Shown here piece by piece: positions 30,935-37,244 of a DNA stretch of 37,244 bases. The DNA is taken from NCBI RefSeq assembly GCF_011038965.1, contig NZ_JAAKEB010000021.1:1-37244 (forward strand), read 5' to 3'. Below the pieces are notes generated by a model. It was given only the letters and a program-made list of their open reading frames with translations, searched no databases and was not told the DNA's origin. The DNA comes from Adlercreutzia sp. ZJ141 (lineage in GTDB: Bacteria; Actinomycetota; Coriobacteriia; Coriobacteriales; Eggerthellaceae). Each line of letters begins with the position of its first letter. Position 1 is the first letter of the stretch. Both the position numbers and the translations under genes were made by a program.

Positions 30935-32800
30935 TCAATCAGTATTTCCCTGGAACTGTGAATTGTACAATTGTGCATAGAAACCGCCAAGCGCAAGCAG
31001 CTCGTCGTGTGTGCCCTGCTCCACAATGTCGCCATTGTTGATAACCAGTATCAGATCAGCCTGCACAATGGTTGACAGACGATGCGCGATAATAAACGAG
31101 GTGCGCCCCTGCATCAGATTGTCCATGGCTTTCTGGATACGCTCTTCGGTGCGGGTGTCAACCGAGCTCGTAGCTTCATCGAGAATGAGCATACGCCGAT
31201 TTGCCAGAATCGCCCGCGCAATAGTGAGCAACTGCCGCTGGCCTTGGCTAATATTCCCGGCATCTTCGCTGATGACAGTGTCGTAGCCGTCGGGCAGCGT
31301 CATAATGAAGCGGTGTACGTACGCCGCGCGTGCCACAAGCTCTACCTGCTCGTCGGTAGCGTCAAGGTTGCCGTAACGAATGTTCTCCCGAATGGTTCCG
31401 CCGAACAGCCATGCATCTTGCAGTACCATACCAAACAACTCGCGCACGCAGCTTCGCGGAAGATCGCGAATGTCGGTACCGCCAATGCGGATCGCACCGG
31501 CCTGAACGTCGTAGAATCGCATGAGCAACTTCACGAGTGTGGTTTTACCAGCGCCTGTCGGGCCCACAAGTGCCACCGTTTGCCCTTGCTTGATGTGCGC
31601 GGAAAAATCGCCGATGACAGGCTTATCCGAATCGTAGCCAAATCGCACGTGATCGAACTCAACGTCGCAGGTGAGCTCTTCGGCGCGTATGCGCGCCGCT
31701 TCAACGTCATCTGCTACACCATCGGCTTCAGGTTCGTCTAAGAATTCGAAAACACGTTCGGCGGCAGCAGCCATTTGCTGCAGCATGTTCGACACCTGAG
31801 TAAGCTGGGTGATGGGCTGCGTGAAATTCTTCACGTACTGAATAAACGCCTGAATGTCGCCAACAGTCACAACACCACGAACAGCAAAGAAGCTTCCCGA
31901 TATGGCAACTGCGATGTACCCTAAGTTTCCCACAAATCCCATGATCGGCTGCATCATGCCCGTGAGGAACTGCGATTTCCACGCCGACTCGCGCAAACGC
32001 TCGTTCACCTGCTCAAACGTTTGCTCGCAAGATTTTTCGGAGCCAAACGCCTTCACCACCTCGAACCCGGAGAACGTTTCTTCAACCAGCCCGTTCACCC
32101 TGCCAAGCAGATTCTGCTGGCGAACGAAGTGCTTCTGAGATACTTTCACCACCATGCCTACCAGCACCGCAGAGATCGGCAGCATACCAAGCGCAATGAG
32201 TGTCATAAGCGGGTTGATAGACAACATCATGGCCAACACGCCTACGATGGTAACGCTTGAGGTGATAAGCTGCGTGACACCTTGATTTAAGCTCTGCCCC
32301 AGCACGTCGACATCGTTCGTAATGCGCGAAAGTACATCGCCGGTAGAGGTTTCGTCGAAACGCGAAGTGGGCATGCGATCGATTTTGCGTGCGATCTCGC
32401 CACGCAGCTGGTAGCACACCCGCTGCGACACGCCTGTCATCAGCCAACTTTGCGCAAACGAGCATGCCGCTGACAGTGCGTAGAGCCCGAGTGTAGCCAA
32501 CAGGATGGAGCCAATAGTATCGAAATTGATACCACCCGTGCCATCAACCTTCGCTACTAAACCACTAAACAGCTCAGTGGTTGCTGTCGAAAGCACCTTC
32601 GGACCGACGATACTGAACACCGTCGACCCAATGGCAAACAGCACCGCTGCAGCAAGCGGCACCTTAAAAGCGCCGAGAAATGCAATCATGCGGGACAACG
32701 TTCGACGGAAGTCCTTGGGTTTCTCGCCGGGCATCATACCCCGCATCGGCCCGTGTCCCCTGTGGGGGCGCTGTACAGGGCGCACGTTTTGCTCACTCAT
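30935..32800 (-). CDS. Heterodimeric ABC exporter, subunit with consensus Walker B
   Basis: A 621-residue half-transporter: an N-terminal cytosolic stretch rich in Arg/Pro, six membrane helices (about 40-335), then the nucleotide-binding domain. Walker A is ALVGPTGAGKTTLVKLL, the signature is NISQGQRQLLTIARAI (LSGGQ read as ISQGQ), Walker B is MLILDEATSSVDTRTE with the catalytic Glu, and H-loop IIAHRLST. It overlaps the other subunit gene (ATGA) and should form a heterodimer. The combination of a degenerate signature here and a degenerate Walker B in the partner matches heterodimeric exporters such as TM287/288, in which one ATP site is impaired. Substrate (drug, lipid or peptide) unknown. 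The last five codons coincide with a copy of the MITE terminal repeat. Confidence 0.93.
   Translation of the reverse strand: MSEQNVRPVQRPHRGHGPMRGMMPGEKPKDFRRTLSRMIAFLGAFKVPLAAAVLFAIGSTVFSIVGPKVLSTATTELFSGLVAKVDGTGGINFDTIGSILLATLGLYALSAACSFAQSWLMTGVSQRVCYQLRGEIARKIDRMPTSRFDETSTGDVLSRITNDVDVLGQSLNQGVTQLITSSVTIVGVLAMMLSINPLMTLIALGMLPISAVLVGMVVKVSQKHFVRQQNLLGRVNGLVEETFSGFEVVKAFGSEKSCEQTFEQVNERLRESAWKSQFLTGMMQPIMGFVGNLGYIAVAISGSFFAVRGVVTVGDIQAFIQYVKNFTQPITQLTQVSNMLQQMAAAAERVFEFLDEPEADGVADDVEAARIRAEELTCDVEFDHVRFGYDSDKPVIGDFSAHIKQGQTVALVGPTGAGKTTLVKLLMRFYDVQAGAIRIGGTDIRDLPRSCVRELFGMVLQDAWLFGGTIRENIRYGNLDATDEQVELVARAAYVHRFIMTLPDGYDTVISEDAGNISQGQRQLLTIARAILANRRMLILDEATSSVDTRTEERIQKAMDNLMQGRTSFIIAHRLSTIVQADLILVINNGDIVEQGTHDELLALGGFYAQLYNSQFQGNTD
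30937..30951. repeat. Solo copy of the MITE terminal repeat
   Basis: AATCAGTATTTCCCT is identical to 15 bases of the right terminal repeat at 30199-30213 and in the same orientation, about 740 bp away. It encodes the C-terminal residues of the ABC subunit (GNTD and stop). No partner inverted end is seen nearby. Confidence 0.6.
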
Positions 32801-34992
32801 CGGGCGTCACCTCCCTTCGCCAGCACGACGTGCGGTTTCAATTCTTCGGGAGAAAGCTGCGACTGTGCTATTTCGCGGTACGCTTCGCACGTTTCCAGCA
32901 GCTCGCGATGGGAGCCCTGCCCCACCACGCGCCCCTCGTCGAGCACAACAATAGAATCGGCATGCATGACCGACGCAATGCGCTGCGCGACAAGTACCAC
33001 CGTTGCTGTGTCTGTACGCTTCGCCATTTCACGGCGCAGCGCCGCCTCAGTTCTATAATCGAGCGCCGAGAAGCTATCGTCAAACACATAGGCACGCACC
33101 TTGGGGTACAGCGCGCGAGCAATGGAGAGACGCTGGCGCTGCCCACCCGACACGTTGGTGCCGCCCTGGCTGATGGGAGCCGCAATGCCATCGCCCATGC
33201 CTGACACGAAGTCAGCGGCTTGCGCAATTGTAAGCGCGTCGAGCATGCGCTGTGGCTCAAGCGCGCGGCCGCCGTCGGTATAGGCAACGTTCGATTCAAC
33301 AGTGCCGCTAAACAGAAAGCCTTGCTGTCCAACGTAGCCGATCTGACGGCGCAGATCGCGTTGTGCCATATTGCGCACGTCAGTGCCGTCGAATAGTACC
33401 TGTCCTTCCGTCGCATCGTAGAAACGCTCAATGAGACGACAGATGGTGCTCTTTCCCGACCCGGTTGATCCGATGATGGCAGTAGTCTTGCCGGCTTCAG
33501 CCACAAAGCTCACCTGGTCGAGCGCAAGCTCGCTGCCTTCGCCGTAGCGGAAGCTCACGTCGCGAAACTCGATGCGGGCGGCTAAGGGAACCAAGGCAGA
33601 CGCAGGTATGTTCGCTACCTGGGTTTCCTTTTCTGGGTCAACGATACTTCCCTGTGTGCCTAACACCTCGTCCACACGTTCGGCTGCCACATTGGCACGC
33701 GGTAGCATGATGGATATCATGCCAATGACCAAAAAACTCATGATAACCACCATAGAATAGGTGATGAAGGCAATGAGGTCACCTGTCTGGATTGTGCCGG
33801 CATCAACGTAGCTCGCACCCACCCACACGATAGCAACCGACGTGGCATTCATGATAAGCATCATGGCGGGCATCATGAACGTCATGACCCGATTCGTGAA
33901 CAATTGCGTATCCATGAGCTTTCGGCTGGCCTTATCGAAACGACCTTGCTCGTGGTTTTGTCGGTTAAACGCGCGAATGACTGGCAAGCCTACAAGCATC
34001 TCGCGAGCAGTACGGTTCACCCCATCAACCAGATACTGCATGATCTTGAACTTCGGCATGGCAATACTCATCAAAAGCCCGATGATTACAAAGATGGCCA
34101 CCACGGCAAGCGCGATAACCCAACCCATTGACACGTTGGTAGTTGCGATCATGACGATGCCGCCGATAGCGAGAATCGGCGCGTAGAGCACCATACGCAG
34201 TAGCATGACCTCCACCATCTGGATGAGCTGGATGTCGTTCGTTCCCCGTGTTATAAGAGATGCGGGCGAAAAGCGCGCTACCTCGGCGTGCGAAAACGAT
34301 AGCACCCGCCCATACAGGCGCGCGCGAAGATTGGCGGCAATGCCCGCAGCCGTGCGAGAAGCAACGAAGCCGACGCCGATTGCCGCCGCCATGCCCAGGG
34401 CCGCTAAGGCCAACATGCGCAGGCCAACGCGCCACAGATAGGCAGACTGTATTCCGGCCACATCCCATCCGAGCGCCTCGTACTCGGCCTTCGCTGCCGC
34501 CAGTGCCTGCTGATACACAAGAGCGTCGCTTCCGTCGCCCAATTCCGCAAGCATCTTGTCAACCTTGGCTTGAGCGTCTCCACGCGATAATGTTCCCTGC
34601 TCAAAGGCTTGTTTGAGGTGGTCGATATCGGTGCTGTCAGCACGCTCGAGCATACCCATGTAAGCCATGGGCACCGACAGCGCGCGATCGAGCTCGTCTA
34701 TGCGCTGATGTCCTTCGTCAGTGAGCACATAGGTTCCCTCACTCGATTCACGATACGAGCTTTGTAGCAGCGCTTCATCGGACGCATCAACCAACAGTGA
34801 AACAACCCGATACGTTTCTGTACGCATCTCTTCAACTGCCGCATGCTCTATTCCTGACTGTTGGATGCCAACATCCACGATGTCCGATGTAAAGCGCGGA
34901 ATAGCCAGGTCAGTGAAAGCCTGCACGATCAGCAAGGCAACGATGACAAGCACGGCTGCCACCGACCCTTTCAAGTAGCGGATCAGCCTCAT
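32797..34992 (-). CDS. Heterodimeric ABC exporter, subunit with degenerate catalytic site and extracellular insert
   Basis: A 731-residue half-transporter. Membrane helix 1 is about residues 8-30. Then comes an unusually long extracellular region of about 150 residues before helix 2 (about 187-209): helical, charged, with segments such as GTYVLTDEGHQRIDELDRAL and QALAAAKAEYEALG. The remaining helices and the nucleotide-binding domain follow: Walker A AIIGSTGSGKSTICRLIE, signature VSGGQRQRLSIARAL, Walker B AYVFDDSFSALD with Asp in place of the catalytic Glu. Large inserts between helices 1 and 2 are known in some Gram-positive heterodimeric exporters. First gene of the ABC-ABC-HAD operon, starting at ATG 34992. 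Confidence 0.93.
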   Translation of the reverse strand: MRLIRYLKGSVAAVLVIVALLIVQAFTDLAIPRFTSDIVDVGIQQSGIEHAAVEEMRTETYRVVSLLVDASDEALLQSSYRESSEGTYVLTDEGHQRIDELDRALSVPMAYMGMLERADSTDIDHLKQAFEQGTLSRGDAQAKVDKMLAELGDGSDALVYQQALAAAKAEYEALGWDVAGIQSAYLWRVGLRMLALAALGMAAAIGVGFVASRTAAGIAANLRARLYGRVLSFSHAEVARFSPASLITRGTNDIQLIQMVEVMLLRMVLYAPILAIGGIVMIATTNVSMGWVIALAVVAIFVIIGLLMSIAMPKFKIMQYLVDGVNRTAREMLVGLPVIRAFNRQNHEQGRFDKASRKLMDTQLFTNRVMTFMMPAMMLIMNATSVAIVWVGASYVDAGTIQTGDLIAFITYSMVVIMSFLVIGMISIMLPRANVAAERVDEVLGTQGSIVDPEKETQVANIPASALVPLAARIEFRDVSFRYGEGSELALDQVSFVAEAGKTTAIIGSTGSGKSTICRLIERFYDATEGQVLFDGTDVRNMAQRDLRRQIGYVGQQGFLFSGTVESNVAYTDGGRALEPQRMLDALTIAQAADFVSGMGDGIAAPISQGGTNVSGGQRQRLSIARALYPKVRAYVFDDSFSALDYRTEAALRREMAKRTDTATVVLVAQRIASVMHADSIVVLDEGRVVGQGSHRELLETCEAYREIAQSQLSPEELKPHVVLAKGGDAR

Positions 34993-35087
34993 TACTCACG
35001 CTCCCCTTTCGCCTGGGCACTCGATTGGAGGCACACCCGCTTCCACTTGCCCATTTCGCTCTCGCTTCGATTTCCTACAGCATACAA

Positions 35088-35113
35088 AGAGTCCCGCCAA
35101 CCCACAGGACTCT
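35088..35113 (-). promoter_or_regulatory. Hairpin in the leader of the ABC exporter operon
   Basis: AGAGTCC (35088-35094) and GGACTCT (35107-35113) pair across a 12-base loop about 95 bases before the first ABC start. It lies just after the predicted transcription start and could be an attenuator or stabilising stem; no class of riboswitch is recognised. Confidence 0.4.
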
Positions 35114-35122
35114 CAAAGCATG

Positions 35123-35150
35123 ACTATAGTTTCTCTTATCGAGAAGGTAA
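35123..35150 (-). promoter_or_regulatory. Promoter of the ABC operon with overlapping palindrome
   Basis: On the minus strand TTACCT (35145-35150), 16 bases, TATAGT (35123-35128). The spacer contains the palindrome TTCTC-N5-GAGAA (35131-35145), a likely operator for a dimeric repressor sitting between the -35 and -10 boxes. Confidence 0.45.
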
Positions 35151-35237
35151 TGTAGCACCTAACGTGATGAGAGAATTACCGAGCTGTTCACTGTTACGCC
35201 ATTGTTAAACAAGATTCTAAAAAGTTGAAGAAAAGCC

Positions 35238-35266
35238 TTGCGCGATACGAGCCGGATGGGTATCAT
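35238..35266 (+). promoter_or_regulatory. Promoter of tRNA-Asp
   Basis: TTGCGC (35238-35243), a 17-base spacer, TATCAT (35261-35266). The tRNA begins 20 bases after the -10 box, a normal distance. Confidence 0.6.
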
Positions 35267-35285
35267 GTACAAGCTGTTTGAGCAC

Positions 35286-35362
<77 letters not shown>

Positions 35363-35372
35363 TCGAATTTAG

Positions 35373-35398
35373 AAGTCCCGGAAACGGGACTTTCTTGT
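35373..35398 (+). terminator. Terminator of tRNA-Asp
   Basis: AAGTCCCG (35373-35380), GAAA tetraloop, CGGGACTT (35385-35392), then TTCTTGT. A perfect 8-bp stem with a stable loop. Confidence 0.9.
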
Positions 35399-35473
35399 AA
35401 TTAGGCCCAAACAGTGGCGGTTAAGTTTCACTTTTCCCGAACAGCGACCGAAAAGGGCACTTGACGACTGCCA

Positions 35474-35570
35474 CTAACACGCCTCTGGATCGAGACGATA
35501 ACCAATCCCCCAAACGGTTTCGATAATGCGAGGCTCAGTTGGATCGTCCTCTACTTTACTGCGTAGCTTC
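35474..35570 (-). pseudogene. Remnant of an OmpR/PhoB-type response regulator (C-terminal DNA-binding domain)
   Basis: On the minus strand this stretch reads FIKKLRSKVEDDPTEPRI then IETVWGIGYRLDPEAC and a TAG stop. That is the recognition-helix and wing end of the OmpR/PhoB winged helix (family pattern HIxxLRxKIEDDPxxPxxIxTVxGxGYRL). Just upstream the frame is closed by TGA within CAATTATGATTC, and no receiver domain follows. It is therefore a decayed fragment of about 32 codons, between tRNA-Asp and the DUF4143 ATPase. The rest of 35400-35657 shows nothing else I can name. Confidence 0.8.
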
Positions 35571-35657
35571 TTTATGAATCATAATTGGATGTTCTAGTCT
35601 GATGGGGGGTTGATTATCGCGCTTTAGTGCCCAAACGTTAATCAGAGCCCTCGACCC

Positions 35658-37010
35658 CTACGGCAACTCCGAAGACAAGAACCACTTCCAGGCGGGCACG
35701 ATGTCGATGCTACCCTCATCGGTCTTGCAGCGCTCTTCTTCCCGCAGGGTGACGATGATGCCACGTTCAAGCCGGGTTGCGCCCATCGCAGCTGCCAAGG
35801 AGCCGACTTCGCGCGTTCGTGTTTTCCCACTTTCAAGGGCGAGCGAGACCTGCATGAGCGCGTAGGGCTCTGATGAGAGGGCGTCTCCCAAAAGAAAATC
35901 GACCTTTCGGCGGGAAGCGTCAGGGATGGTATAAGAGGTGAGCGTGTCGATGCGTCGGCCCACAAGACGGCGATGCAGCTCAAGAAACACAGCGGTCTCG
36001 AAGCGCTTGCCGATATCCTGTTGATTTGCTCGGGATACCGCGTAGGTGATGCCGGGATCAATGGCGTACACTTTCGGCAGCGCAGTCGATTGAGGCTTGA
36101 GAGAGACAGCGTACTCAGGCATCTCGAAGAAGAGGAAAGCCTGCTCGAGAAGCGTAACGAGACGATTGGCCTTCTCCCAGTAAATTGTGTAACCGAGTTC
36201 CTTCATAGTCTCTACCAGGCCGTTCGTTGAAAATTCACAGGCAGTGTTACGCAATCCGCACAGAGCAAACTGATTTGCCAGGCGAATGTTCTCGCGCCCG
36301 AACCGGTCGGCCACGTCGCGCGCCACTACGTCACGCACGTAGCCCTGCAGAAGCTCTATCCTGTCTTCTGCCCGTTTGCCCTGCACACCGGGAAAGCCCC
36401 CTTCTACCAGATAGCGGTCGAACATCCCCTCGAGCTGCGTTTGCATTCGAGGAGATACGCCCCGATCGATGTCGATGCGCTCTATGCCGGCGAAGCGGCA
36501 GTACTCTCGAAAGGAGAGAGGCAGTATTTCATGAGAGTGAGAACGCCCTCGAAATTGCGTAGCGATCTCATCGGACGAGAGTTTCGAAGACGAACCTGTG
36601 ATAACGAGCGTTACCTGCTCCATTTCGGCTACACGTTGACAGAAGCCTTGCCATTGGTCAGCCTCCTGCACTTCGTCAAGGAACAGGTAGGCTCCTTTTT
36701 CTCTGGCTTCGGGCACTTGCCGCCAGTACTCGTTCAACACGTCATCCATGATGTGAGGACCCATAGGACTGAGGCGGTCATCGGCAAAGTTGAAATGGAA
36801 CATGTGCTCGCGTGGCACGCCTGCCTCTAAGAGCTGCTTCATTTTCTGGAAGAGATAGAACGTCTTGCCACTGCGCCTCATGCCAGTGATGATCTCCACT
36901 AAATTGAATCGCTGTGGTGAGGGGAGGTCGCGAATAACCTCGTCCCGTTCGATAAGCGCGGGCAGGGAGGCTTCTCGATATTCACGCACGATGGAAGAGA
37001 GATCGGTCAT
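35658..37010 (-). CDS. AAA-family ATPase with DUF4143 domain
   Basis: A 450-residue protein of the widespread AAA_14/DUF4143 family. The ATPase part has Walker A ITGMRRSGKTFYLF (about 41-54), Walker B AYLFLDEVQEADQWQ (about 107-121) and sensor VITGSSSKLSS with the arginine FRGRS. DUF4143 begins near GGFPGVQ (about 200) and ends in a nuclease-like strand pattern (KVDFLLGD … YALMQVSL). Biochemical role is not established; members are abundant in accessory regions and are highly variable between strains. AAAGGAT precedes ATG 37010. It lies beside a tRNA gene and a dead regulator fragment, which fits an exchangeable site. Confidence 0.92.
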   Translation of the reverse strand: MTDLSSIVREYREASLPALIERDEVIRDLPSPQRFNLVEIITGMRRSGKTFYLFQKMKQLLEAGVPREHMFHFNFADDRLSPMGPHIMDDVLNEYWRQVPEAREKGAYLFLDEVQEADQWQGFCQRVAEMEQVTLVITGSSSKLSSDEIATQFRGRSHSHEILPLSFREYCRFAGIERIDIDRGVSPRMQTQLEGMFDRYLVEGGFPGVQGKRAEDRIELLQGYVRDVVARDVADRFGRENIRLANQFALCGLRNTACEFSTNGLVETMKELGYTIYWEKANRLVTLLEQAFLFFEMPEYAVSLKPQSTALPKVYAIDPGITYAVSRANQQDIGKRFETAVFLELHRRLVGRRIDTLTSYTIPDASRRKVDFLLGDALSSEPYALMQVSLALESGKTRTREVGSLAAAMGATRLERGIIVTLREEERCKTDEGSIDIVPAWKWFLSSELP

Positions 37011-37068
37011 ATGGGTATCCTTTGCGTAATGGCGTAACTTCTAAGTTCGGATAACAAGTTTATGTTAC

Positions 37069-37093
37069 TACTTCTAAAATAGGTTTTGAAGTA
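37069..37093. promoter_or_regulatory. Inverted repeat TACTTC…GAAGTA upstream of the last gene
   Basis: TACTTC (37069-37074) and GAAGTA (37088-37093) flank AAAA/TTTT (37076-37079, 37084-37087), an almost complete palindrome in an AT-rich stretch between two divergent genes. It is a plausible operator. The gap 37011-37197 otherwise holds no gene. Confidence 0.45.
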
Positions 37094-37197
37094 CAGTATA
37101 TTATTTCCCGACTAAACGTGAGCGTCAAAACACCCGCATATTTAGCTTCTAGCCGATAGGTGCCACAATTGTTGCAACCTGATGGAAGGAAGTGACG

Positions 37198-37244
37198 ATG
37201 GCACCGCAAGAAAGAAGATCAATGCGACGCGAGCAGGTAGAACG
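37198..37244 (+). CDS. Start of a gene cut by the window end
   Basis: ATG 37198 with GGAAGGAAG upstream begins MAPQERRSMRREQVE, then the sequence ends. A basic N-terminus of this kind is seen in TetR-type regulators, but 15 residues cannot establish a family. Divergent from the DUF4143 ATPase. Confidence 0.5.
   Translation, partial: MAPQERRSMRREQVE

Noticed and set aside
35642-36061. Minus-strand frame overlapping the DUF4143 gene
   Set aside because: Shadow of the ATPase in another frame, with no domain and no start signal.

Overview
The window looks like a chromosomal segment of an anaerobic Coriobacteriia, most likely Eggerthellaceae. I infer this from moderately high GC, clear Shine-Dalgarno spacing, a selenocysteine formate dehydrogenase beside a Coriobacteria-type membrane-bound [NiFe] hydrogenase, and several 2-hydroxyacyl-CoA-dehydratase-like iron-sulfur proteins. 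Genus and species cannot be fixed from the sequence alone.

Layout. 1-3100: housekeeping genes (an unknown small protein, an M42 aminopeptidase, smpB, an acidic protein, a PaaI-like thioesterase). 3184-3725: the tmRNA gene on the minus strand with its own promoter and terminator. 3788-7285: mfd. 7855-12370: a plus-strand operon encoding a double-cubane-cluster-type protein, two DUF3343 putative Se/S carriers, YedF, a cysteine desulfurase of the EF2568 type and an ATP-dependent activase; a second double-cubane-type protein (YjiM-like) faces it at 12571-13725. 13979-18493: a Tat-exported uptake hydrogenase (small, large, cytochrome b subunits) and its maturation protease. 18696-24591: fdhE and a three-subunit formate dehydrogenase whose alpha subunit reads an in-frame UGA as selenocysteine. 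25063-29867: pheA, then a minus-strand run of a degenerate AAA+ protein, an IscR-like Rrf2 regulator, a clusterless MutY-like glycosylase and mntP. 30055-34992: a MITE-like element, a HAD phosphatase and a heterodimeric ABC exporter. 35286-37244: tRNA-Asp, a remnant of a response regulator, a DUF4143 ATPase and the start of another gene.

How it fits together. Formate dehydrogenase and hydrogenase both carry twin-arginine signals and both have membrane cytochrome b subunits, so they should feed electrons from periplasmic formate and H2 into the quinone pool. The 7.9-13.7 kb block looks like a low-potential, ATP-driven reductase system packed together with sulfur/selenium mobilisation proteins; this pairing is the best candidate for an undescribed system here. 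Several intergenic gaps carry long hairpin elements (about 110-160 bp). Some share internal motifs while their stems differ in sequence but stay paired, which suggests a structured repeat or RNA family.
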